A DNA stretch of 64,000 bases from positions 641,882-705,881 of the forward strand of contig NZ_JAGMUO010000097.1 in assembly GCF_019049325.1 (NCBI RefSeq), read 5' to 3'. The DNA comes from Streptomyces sp. AC512_CC834. GTDB taxonomy: Bacteria; Actinomycetota; Actinomycetes; Streptomycetales; Streptomycetaceae. Below the pieces are notes generated by a model, which did no database searches, was not told the DNA's origin, and was given only the letters and a program-made list of their open reading frames with translations. Within the stretch, counting starts at the first letter, position 1; every line of letters starts with the position of its first letter. Shown piece by piece: positions 1-6,528 of the stretch. The translations under genes were made by a program, and so were the position numbers.

Positions 1-40
1 GGCCGCCGCCGGGACCCCTTGCGGGGACCGGCGGCGGGCC
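1..40 (-). terminator. GC-rich hairpin after the sugar-binding protein gene
   Basis: Bases 1-18 and 23-40 pair as a nearly perfect GC stem (one bulge or mismatch) around a TTGC loop. It lies 35 bases past the stop of the minus-strand binding-protein gene. There is no T-tract, as usual for Streptomyces terminators. If permease genes follow beyond the window edge, it could be a leaky attenuator that keeps the binding protein more abundant than the permeases; that is inference. Confidence 0.55.
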
Positions 41-75
41 GGGCGCTCGTGATCTGTGTCGTCATGAGCCGTTCG

Positions 76-1380
76 TCACTCGGTCGGGAGGGCCTGCATG
101 GCCTTGATGAAGCCGTCCGTGTCGAGCGTTCCGTTGAAGAACTGCTGGATGGCCTTGTGCATGTCCGAGCTCGCCTTCTGCGGGTACGCCTGGTCCCAGG
201 ACAGCTGGAACGACGGGGCGTCGGTGACGAGGTCGTACTGGAAGTGCGAGTACTCGGGGGTGCCCGAGGTGTCGATGAACTTGTCGGTGTTGGTCGTGGT
301 CGGCAGGTTGCCGATCTCCAGGTGCGCCTTGACGAACTCGTCGGAGTACATGAGCTTCAGGAACTCGGCGACGGCCTCGGGGTGCTTGGTCTTCTTCATC
401 ACCGAGTAGTAGTTGTTGGGGTTGCCGGCGACGTTGGCCGGGTCGCCCTTGCCGCCCTCGACGGACGGGAAGGCGGTGTAGCCGAGGCTCTTCTCGGCGA
501 ACTCCTTGTGGTCCGTCAGCTGCTGGGAGAAGTACCAGGAGCCCATCAGCTCGAAGCCGGCCTTGCCCGAGGCCACCAGCTGCACCGAGCCGCCGTTGGT
601 GTACTTGACGGAGTCGTAGTTCTTGCCGAAGGCGCCGGAGTCGACGAGCTCCCTGATCATGCCCAGGGCCTTCTTGCTGTCCGCGCTCTCCCAGGCGCTC
701 TTGTCGCCCTCGATGGCCTTCGCGAACAGCTCCGGACCGGCGATGCGGTCGTAGAGGTACTGGAACCACATCTGGGTGGGCCAGACGTCGCCGCCGCCGA
801 GCGCGATCGGTGTGACGCCCTCGTCCTTGAGCTTCTCGACCGCGTCCAGCAGCTCGTCCCAGGTCTTCGGCGGCTGGACGCCCGCCTCGTCGAGGACCTT
901 CTTGTTGTGGAAGAGCAGGACCGGCTGGGTGCCGCGCATCGGGACGCCGTACGGCTTGCCGTCGACGACGGCGTTGTCGAAGACGGCCGGCAGGAACTTC
1001 TTCTCCAGGTCCGGGTTCTTCTTGATGAAGTCGTCGAGCGGCAGCAGCAGGTCCGCGTCGACGAACGGCTTGATGCTGCCGCCGCCCCAGTTGTAGAAGA
1101 TGTCCGGAGCCTGTGGCGTGCTGATGATCGTCTGAAGCTTCGTCTGGTAGTCGGCGCCGGGGATGGTGTCGAGGACCGCCTTGACGTCGGACGTCTTGTT
1201 GAAGGTGTCGACCATCTGCTGCTCGACCTTGTTGCTGGCGTCCCCGTAGACCAGGACATGGATCTTGCCGTCGTCCGACGACGCCCCGCCGTTCCCGTCA
1301 CCGCAGGCCGACAGGCTCAGCGCCAGGGCGAGCGTCGCACCGGTGGCGACCAGTCTGGGCAAGCGCGCAGGTGTCTTCAT
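76..1380 (-). CDS. Extracellular sugar-binding lipoprotein of an ABC importer
   Basis: 434 aa. The N-terminus is a lipoprotein signal: MKTPAR, a hydrophobic core, and a lipobox LSAC with Cys26 as the lipidation site. The mature part reads as a family 1 (MalE-like) solute-binding protein, with a NWGGGSIKPF segment and the usual WDELLDAVEKLKDEG region. It should capture an oligosaccharide outside the membrane and hand it to two permeases, which are probably encoded beyond the left edge. The divergent LacI gene and the GAAANTTTC-type dyad upstream suggest a xylan or xylo-oligosaccharide substrate (BxlE-like). The family is solid; the substrate is inference. Confidence 0.88.
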   Translation of the reverse strand: MKTPARLPRLVATGATLALALSLSACGDGNGGASSDDGKIHVLVYGDASNKVEQQMVDTFNKTSDVKAVLDTIPGADYQTKLQTIISTPQAPDIFYNWGGGSIKPFVDADLLLPLDDFIKKNPDLEKKFLPAVFDNAVVDGKPYGVPMRGTQPVLLFHNKKVLDEAGVQPPKTWDELLDAVEKLKDEGVTPIALGGGDVWPTQMWFQYLYDRIAGPELFAKAIEGDKSAWESADSKKALGMIRELVDSGAFGKNYDSVKYTNGGSVQLVASGKAGFELMGSWYFSQQLTDHKEFAEKSLGYTAFPSVEGGKGDPANVAGNPNNYYSVMKKTKHPEAVAEFLKLMYSDEFVKAHLEIGNLPTTTNTDKFIDTSGTPEYSHFQYDLVTDAPSFQLSWDQAYPQKASSDMHKAIQQFFNGTLDTDGFIKAMQALPTE

Positions 1381-1391
1381 CGTTCGCCTCT

Positions 1392-1402
1392 CGAAAGTTT
1401 CG
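1392..1402. promoter_or_regulatory. CGAAAGTTTCG dyad, probable LacI-family operator
   Basis: Perfect 11-base dyad 11 bases upstream of the binding-protein start, with a second half-site CCGAAAG at 1412-1418. It fits the GAAANTTTC pattern reported for xylan-utilisation regulators in actinomycetes. It lies in the 138-base gap between divergent binding-protein and LacI genes, where an autoregulated repressor would act. A weaker AACGTT palindrome at 1486-1491 lies nearer the LacI gene. Confidence 0.55.
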
Positions 1403-1518
1403 GCATCATCACCGAAAGTCCATGCTGGTCGGACAGTAAAGTGAGACGGGATTTCTGGTCAATGGCCGTGCGGCTGCCGACTCAAAACGTTACCGATCGC
1501 ATGGCCTATCCTGCCTGC

Positions 1519-2541
1519 ATGCACGATGAAGTTGCGGTGGGAGCGAGGGTCACCCTGGCCGAGGTGGCGAAAGAGGCGGGGGTCTCCCCTCCGACAGTTT
1601 CGAAGGTCCTCAACGGTCGTTCGGATGTCTCCAGCTCCACCCGGGCCAGGGTGGAGCGGCTCCTGGAGGTGCACGGCTACCGCCGCCGGAACCCGAGCCC
1701 ACCGCGCTCACCGTTGGTCGAACTCGTCTTCCACGAGCTGGACAGCGTCTGGGCGATGGAACTCGTCCGGGGCGTGGAGAACGTCGCCAAGGCCAACCGG
1801 ACCGACGTGGTGCTCACCCGCAGCGGCACCCGGCACGCGCCCGCGGCGGACTGGATCGAGGGGGTGCTGCGGCGCAGGCCGCTGGGTGTCGTGCTGGTCT
1901 TCTCGTCACTCCCGGCCGAGGTGAAGCAGCGGCTCCGGGCGTGGGACATCCCCTTCGTCATCGTCGACCCGGCCGGCGACCCCGACCCCGACGTCCCGTC
2001 CGTGGGCTCCGCCAACTGGGCCGGGGGGCTCGCGGCCACCCGCCATCTCACCGACCACGGACACGAACGCGTCGCGATCATCACCGGGTTCGAGGACATG
2101 CTGTGCTCACTGGCCCGTCTCGACGGCTACCGCTCGGCGATGACCATGGCGGGCCTGCCGATCGACCCGCGCCTGGTCCGCTACGGCGAATACCACGTGC
2201 AGAGCGGCTTCGAGCACGGCATGGACCTGCTCGCCGGTCCCGACCGGCCGACGGCGATCTTCGCGGGCAGCGACCTCCACGCGCTCGGCGTGCTGGAGGC
2301 GGCCCGGCTCAGGGGCCTGCGGGTGCCGGAGGACCTCTCGGTCGTCGGCTACGACGACGTGCCGCTGGCCCAGTGGTCCAGCCCGCCGCTGACCACCGTC
2401 CACCAGCCGCTGCGGCACATGGCCGAGGAGGCCACCCGCATGCTCCTGCGCCCGGACGACCCCGGCCGCGCCGGCCGGCGCATCGAGCTGGCGACCCACC
2501 TCGTCGTACGGCAGAGCACGGCGCCGCCGGGGGGCGCGTGA
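1519..2541 (+). CDS. LacI-family transcriptional regulator
   Basis: 340 aa from ATG 1519. The N-terminal helix-turn-helix reads VTLAEVAKEAGVSPPTVSKV followed by LNGRSDVSSSTRARV, the classic LacI signature. The rest is a periplasmic-binding-protein-like sensor ending in the usual SVVGYDDVPLAQWSSPPLTT region. No Shine-Dalgarno precedes the start. Instead TATCCT at 1507-1512 sits exactly at -12 to -7, which suits a leaderless message; ATG 1501 is an alternative. It is divergent from the sugar-binding lipoprotein and most likely represses that transporter until the sugar or its phosphate binds. Ligand unknown. Confidence 0.9.
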   Translation: MHDEVAVGARVTLAEVAKEAGVSPPTVSKVLNGRSDVSSSTRARVERLLEVHGYRRRNPSPPRSPLVELVFHELDSVWAMELVRGVENVAKANRTDVVLTRSGTRHAPAADWIEGVLRRRPLGVVLVFSSLPAEVKQRLRAWDIPFVIVDPAGDPDPDVPSVGSANWAGGLAATRHLTDHGHERVAIITGFEDMLCSLARLDGYRSAMTMAGLPIDPRLVRYGEYHVQSGFEHGMDLLAGPDRPTAIFAGSDLHALGVLEAARLRGLRVPEDLSVVGYDDVPLAQWSSPPLTTVHQPLRHMAEEATRMLLRPDDPGRAGRRIELATHLVVRQSTAPPGGA

Positions 2542-2578
2542 CGGGATCTCAGCCGGCCCGAGCCGATCTCAGCCGGTC

Positions 2579-3010
2579 TCAGCCGACCTCGGCCGGGTCG
2601 GCGGGCACCTCGGTCATGCGCTCGTCGTAGCCGGTGGCGGGGTTGACGACGCGGCCGGCGGCCCACCAGTTCTCGCGGGCCGTCTCGAAGGCGACCAGCA
2701 TGACATCGTCCTCGGGGACGTCCGCGTAGAGCCGGAGGTTGTCGACGATCGACCGGAACAGCTCGGCCTTCTGCTCGGCGGGGCGCTGGTTGAAGGACAG
2801 TTGGATGAACAGGGTGTGCGGGCCGCGCCGGATGCCGAACACGACCGGCTGTATGACGAAGTTGTCGCTCGCGACCTCGTGGAAGACGTGGAACTGGTCG
2901 TCCTGGGGAATCTTCAGGACGTCGACCATGGCCTGGTGGACGGCCGCGGAGACGAGGCGGCGGTGTTCGGGCGTGGTTCCCTGTCGCAGGGTGATGGTGA
3001 TCAGAGGCAT
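2579..3010 (-). CDS. Tautomerase-superfamily enzyme (MSAD/cis-CaaD type)
   Basis: 143 aa. It starts MPLITITLRQG, so after Met removal Pro becomes the N-terminal residue, the catalytic base of this superfamily. The length and the mid-region QLSFNQRPAEQKAELFRSI match the larger Tautomerase_2-type members rather than the ~62-aa 4-oxalocrotonate tautomerases. Members isomerise, hydrate or decarboxylate small unsaturated oxo-acids. TAACGT at 3018-3023 (minus strand) lies 7 bases before the ATG, so the message may be leaderless. It is divergent from a LysR regulator that probably controls it. The substrate cannot be read from sequence. Confidence 0.85.
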   Translation of the reverse strand: MPLITITLRQGTTPEHRRLVSAAVHQAMVDVLKIPQDDQFHVFHEVASDNFVIQPVVFGIRRGPHTLFIQLSFNQRPAEQKAELFRSIVDNLRLYADVPEDDVMLVAFETARENWWAAGRVVNPATGYDERMTEVPADPAEVG

Positions 3011-3034
3011 GACCCCACGTTAGGAACCACGGAG

Positions 3035-3053
3035 ACATTCCGACAGCGAATGT
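3035..3053. promoter_or_regulatory. ACATTC-N7-GAATGT dyad, probable LysR operator
   Basis: Perfect 6-base arms around 7 bases, containing the T-N11-A core expected of LysR-type boxes. It lies between two divergent -10-like hexamers: TAACGT for the tautomerase (3023-3018, minus) and TATGCT for the LysR gene (3067-3072). It covers the -35 zone of the tautomerase promoter, the normal position for LysR activation plus autorepression. Confidence 0.6.
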
Positions 3054-3080
3054 TCGGCATGCCGGGTATGCTCATTGCTC

Positions 3081-3998
3081 ATGGGTGTGGCGGATGTGAC
3101 GCTGGTCGGGCTGCGGGTGTTGCGCGAGGTGGCGGAGCGGGGCACCTTCACCGCGGCCGCTCGGGCCCTCGGGTACACGCAGTCGGCCGTCTCCCGTCAG
3201 GTGGCCGCGCTGGAACAGGCGACCGGTGCCCGGCTCTTCGACCGCTTTCCCGGCGGCGTACGGCCGACCGGACCGGGCCGCGCCCTGCTGCGCCACGCCG
3301 TTGCCGCGCTGGACGCCCTGGAGGCCGCCGACCGGGAACTGCGGGGTGCACAGGACACTGCCGGCCGGGTCCGGCTGGGGTTCTTCCCCGCCGCCGGAGC
3401 GGTGATGGTGGCCGACGCCCTGGCGGCGCTGCGTCAGGAACGCTCCCACCTCAGGGTGACGACGCGGGAGGGGAGCACGCCCGCGCTGGTGCGCGCGCTG
3501 CGCAGCGGCACCCTCGACCTCGCAATCCTGACCTCCAGGCCCCCGCACCGCTCGCCCGACACGGACGATCCGCCCCTGCGCGTCGAGCCCCTGCTGGAGA
3601 CGCGCCTGGCGCTGGCCGTGGCTGCGGACGGCCCGTTCGCCGAACGCGGCACGGTCGGCGTCGAAGAGATCGCGGCGCAACCGTGGATCGCCGGTCCGGG
3701 CAGTGCGGGTGATCCCCTGCTCGGGGTCTGGCCGGGGCTGCCCGGGCGGCCCCGGATCGCCCACACCGCCCGCGACTGGCTGACCAAGCTCCATCTGGTC
3801 GCCGCCGGGGCGGGCATCACCACGGCCTCACCGACGCTGCTGCCCGTCGTGCCGCCGGGCGTGCGCTTCGTCGACGTCACGGGCGTCGCGCAGGAGGTAC
3901 GACGCGTCGCCCTGGTGTCGTTGCCGGGCCCGGTCACGGCACCGGTCCGGTCCCTGGTCGACGCCCTGCGCCGTCGCGCCGCCGACCTGGCCGACTGA
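3081..3998 (+). CDS. LysR-family transcriptional regulator
   Basis: 305 aa from ATG 3081; an in-frame TTG at 3075 is a less likely start. The N-terminal winged helix-turn-helix reads FTAAARALGYTQSAVSRQVA with LEQATGARLFDR, a textbook LysR domain. A substrate-binding-like effector domain follows from about residue 90. It is divergent from the tautomerase gene with a dyad in between, so it is probably its activator. The 3' end lies 6 bases from the convergent VOC gene, leaving no room for a separate terminator. Effector unknown. Confidence 0.92.
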   Translation: MGVADVTLVGLRVLREVAERGTFTAAARALGYTQSAVSRQVAALEQATGARLFDRFPGGVRPTGPGRALLRHAVAALDALEAADRELRGAQDTAGRVRLGFFPAAGAVMVADALAALRQERSHLRVTTREGSTPALVRALRSGTLDLAILTSRPPHRSPDTDDPPLRVEPLLETRLALAVAADGPFAERGTVGVEEIAAQPWIAGPGSAGDPLLGVWPGLPGRPRIAHTARDWLTKLHLVAAGAGITTASPTLLPVVPPGVRFVDVTGVAQEVRRVALVSLPGPVTAPVRSLVDALRRRAADLAD

Positions 3999-4004
3999 CC
4001 GGAC

Positions 4005-4376
4005 TCAGTCCCTCTGGTGCACCGTCAGAACGTAGCCCTCGGGCCCGACGAAGGAGAACATCGCGCCGAACGGACTGTCCGTGACCGGCGTGAGGATCTC
4101 GACGCCCGCTTCGGTGAGCCGGTCGTGGAAGGCCCGGGTGTCGGGGGTGGCGAACCACAGGGACACGCCGAGACCGGGCCGGCCGGAGTCGAGGTCGGTG
4201 CCGGGCAGTGGTTCGCGCACGGCCAGCGGCACCGGCTTGGTGTCGAAGACGACCGCGCCGGGGGGCGAGGCGGGGGTGCGGCGCAGGCCGAGGTTCTGCT
4301 CGCAGAACCGGGCGGCGGCCTCCAGGTCGCGGACCTGGAGGGCGATGAAGTCGGGGCCGTCGACGCTGCTGGTCAT
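4005..4376 (-). CDS. VOC-superfamily (glyoxalase/bleomycin-resistance-like) protein
   Basis: 123 aa, with the two beta-alpha-beta-beta-beta modules of vicinal-oxygen-chelate proteins: FIALQVRDLEAAARFCEQ at the start and SFVGPEGYVLTVHQRD at the end. The terminal GPEGYVLTVHQ resembles the metal-site strand of glyoxalase-like enzymes. GAGGAG sits 6 bases before the ATG. It is divergent from a MarR regulator with paired operator-like dyads in the gap, suggesting an inducible detoxification or drug-binding role. The substrate is not determinable. Confidence 0.85.
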   Translation of the reverse strand: MTSSVDGPDFIALQVRDLEAAARFCEQNLGLRRTPASPPGAVVFDTKPVPLAVREPLPGTDLDSGRPGLGVSLWFATPDTRAFHDRLTEAGVEILTPVTDSPFGAMFSFVGPEGYVLTVHQRD

Positions 4377-4394
4377 GGGTGTCTCCTCGCATCA

Positions 4395-4456
4395 ATGTCA
4401 GGACTTTGACATCAACAACGCTAGACCTCCTCCGCACAGGTGTCAAAATGTGGACA
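4395..4456. promoter_or_regulatory. Two TGTCA/TGACA dyads, probable MarR operators
   Basis: Site 1 is ATGTCA-N6-TGACAT at 4395-4412, a perfect 6-base dyad. Site 2 is TGTC-N8-GACA at 4441-4456, ending on the first base of the MarR start codon. A -35-like TTGACA (4406-4411) lies inside site 1. One site is positioned for each divergent gene, the usual layout for a MarR repressor controlling itself and its target. Confidence 0.55.
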
Positions 4457-4917
4457 TGCAGAACAGCTCGCCCGTGGATCCGCCCCATCCGGCCGACGAC
4501 GTGCTCGACCACGCGGGATACCGGCTCAAGCGCGCCCATGCCGCACTGCGCGGTGCTATGGACCAGGCGCTGCGCCTGCACGGCCTGACCGTGCCGCAGT
4601 ACTCCTGCCTGGAAGTGCTCGCCGCACGCCCCGGTCTGTCCAACGCCGAACTCGCCCGCGCCACCTTCGTCACCCGCCAGTCCATGAACGTGGTCCTGCG
4701 CGGACTCCAGGACGAGGGCCTGCTCACCCGGCCCGCGACCGTCGACACCGGCCGCGCCCGGCCCGCCAGCCTCACCGACGAGGGCCGCCGTCGCCTCCAC
4801 GCCGCACAGGGGGACGTCTACGCCGTCGAGGCCCGCATGATCCGAGCCATCCCCGCGGACCGCCTGGCCCCTCTGCTCGAGGACTTCGACCGTCTGGCAC
4901 AGGCACTCGCCGACTGA
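4456..4917 (+). CDS. MarR-family transcriptional regulator
   Basis: 153 aa from ATG 4456. It has a winged helix-turn-helix: LTVPQYSCLEVLAARPGLS, then NAELARATFVTRQSMNVVLR and a wing ending GRARPASLTDEGRRRL. It probably represses the divergent VOC gene and itself. The start has no clear Shine-Dalgarno and is overlapped by one of the dyads. Ligand unknown, most likely a small hydrophobic or phenolic compound as for many MarR proteins. Confidence 0.9.
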   Translation: MQNSSPVDPPHPADDVLDHAGYRLKRAHAALRGAMDQALRLHGLTVPQYSCLEVLAARPGLSNAELARATFVTRQSMNVVLRGLQDEGLLTRPATVDTGRARPASLTDEGRRRLHAAQGDVYAVEARMIRAIPADRLAPLLEDFDRLAQALAD

Positions 4918-5082
4918 GCGCTCCGGTCGGCCCGCTGGAGGCTCGACCCGGTACTTCATGGTGCCCACACGCACTCCGGTGCGCGAAACTATGGTGCCTC
5001 ACCACATACGCCCCTGACCTGCCCCTTCCTACGGTATGGCGACACGCAACCGTCCCCCGTCGAACGCCAGGAAGTGGTGCCG

Positions 5083-6486
5083 ATGTCGTCGCCCGCAACC
5101 GCTCCACCAGCTCCGTCCAACCTCAAGCGCATCGTCGCCGCGTCCCTCATCGGGACGACCATCGAGTGGTACGACTTCTTCCTCTACGGTTCCGCCGCCG
5201 CCCTCGTCTTCAACAAGCTGTTCTTCCCGGACTCCGACCCGCTGGTCGGCACGCTGCTGTCGTTCCTGACCTACGCCGTCGGGTTCGCCGCACGTCCGGT
5301 GGGGGCCCTGGTGTTCGGGCACTACGGTGACCGGCTCGGGCGCAAGAAGCTGCTGGTGCTGAGCCTGCTGATGATGGGCGGGGCCACCTTCGCGATCGGG
5401 CTGCTGCCCACCCACGCGACCGTCGGCACGGCCGCTCCCGTGCTGCTGACCGTGCTGCGGCTCGTCCAGGGTTTCGCCCTCGGCGGTGAGTGGGGCGGGG
5501 CCGTACTGCTGGTCTCCGAGCACGGGGACGCGCGGCGGCGCGGGTTCTGGGCGTCGTGGCCGCAGACCGGGGCGCCGGCGGGCCAACTGCTCGCGACCGG
5601 TGTGCTGTCGCTGCTGACGGCCCTGCTGTCGGACACCGCGTTCAACAGTTGGGGCTGGCGGATACCGTTCCTGCTCTCCGGGGTCCTGGTCATGGTCGGT
5701 TTGTGGATTCGTCTGTCTGTCGACGAATCGCCGGTCTTCAAGCAGGCGTTGGCGCAGGCCGAGACGCGGGAGTCACGGGCCGAGCCGATTCCGCTGGTGT
5801 CGGTGATGCGCCACCACTGGCGCGACGTACTGATCGCCATGGGCGCGCGGATGGCGGAGAACATCAGCTACTACGTCATCACGGCCTTCATCCTCGTCTA
5901 CGCCACGACCGCGGCCGACGTCTCCAAGCAGACCGCGCTCAACGCCGTACTGATCGCCTCCGCCGTGCACTTCGCGGTCATCCCGGCCTGGGGTGCGCTG
6001 TCGGACCGGGTCGGCCGGCGTCCCGTGTATCTGCTGGGCACGGCCGGTGTCGGGCTGTGGATGTTCCCCTTCTTCCTGCTGATCGACTCCGGCCGCTTCG
6101 GCGGTCTGCTGCTCGCGGTGACCGTGGGACTGGTGCTGCACGGCGCCATGTACGCGCCCCAGGCGGCCTTCTTCTCGGAGATGTTCGCGACCCGGATGCG
6201 CTACTCCGGGGCGTCGATCGGCGCGCAGTTCGCCTCGGTGGCGGCCGGTGCGCCGGCGCCGCTGATCGCCACGGCGCTGCTGGCCGAGTACGACAGCTCG
6301 ACGCCGATCGCGCTCTATGTGATCGGCGCGGCCGTGCTGACGCTGATCGCGGTGGGTGTGGCCAGGGAGACCCGCCACCGGGATCTGACGGACGACTTCA
6401 TGTCCGCCCCCGGGGACGGAGACGGGGACGGGGGCGTGGAGGGGCCGGTGACCGGCTCCCCCGCGCAGGGTGCGCGCAGCGTCTGA
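5083..6486 (+). CDS. MFS transporter, metabolite:H+ symporter (MHS) family
   Basis: 467 aa from ATG 5083. AGGAAG at 5068-5073 is spaced 9 bases from it; GTG codons at 5074 and 5077 are too close to that site. MHS hallmarks are visible: GTTIEWYDFFLYG near the N-terminus, GDRLGRKK between helices 2 and 3, and RLVQGFALGGEWGGA in helix 4. Twelve membrane segments are expected. Family members import organic acids, shikimate, proline/betaine or dicarboxylates with protons. It converges on the PucR-SDR operon; hydroxybutyrate is a possible substrate by context only. The C-terminus ends in an Asp/Gly-rich stretch of repeated GDGD. Confidence 0.88.
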   Translation: MSSPATAPPAPSNLKRIVAASLIGTTIEWYDFFLYGSAAALVFNKLFFPDSDPLVGTLLSFLTYAVGFAARPVGALVFGHYGDRLGRKKLLVLSLLMMGGATFAIGLLPTHATVGTAAPVLLTVLRLVQGFALGGEWGGAVLLVSEHGDARRRGFWASWPQTGAPAGQLLATGVLSLLTALLSDTAFNSWGWRIPFLLSGVLVMVGLWIRLSVDESPVFKQALAQAETRESRAEPIPLVSVMRHHWRDVLIAMGARMAENISYYVITAFILVYATTAADVSKQTALNAVLIASAVHFAVIPAWGALSDRVGRRPVYLLGTAGVGLWMFPFFLLIDSGRFGGLLLAVTVGLVLHGAMYAPQAAFFSEMFATRMRYSGASIGAQFASVAAGAPAPLIATALLAEYDSSTPIALYVIGAAVLTLIAVGVARETRHRDLTDDFMSAPGDGDGDGGVEGPVTGSPAQGARSV

Positions 6487-6502
6487 ACCGCCCCGCCACC
6501 GG

Positions 6503-6528
6503 CCCCCGTACGCCCGTGCGTGCGGGGG
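6503..6528. terminator. Bidirectional terminator hairpin
   Basis: Eleven-base stem (one T-G pair) with loop CCGT, placed between the converging stops at 6486 (plus) and 6529 (minus). The position and symmetry suit termination of both the MFS gene and the PucR gene. Confidence 0.65.

Noticed and set aside
1..1518. Extension of the LacI frame back to position 19
   Set aside because: It is antisense to the sugar-binding lipoprotein gene; the helix-turn-helix begins right after ATG 1519.
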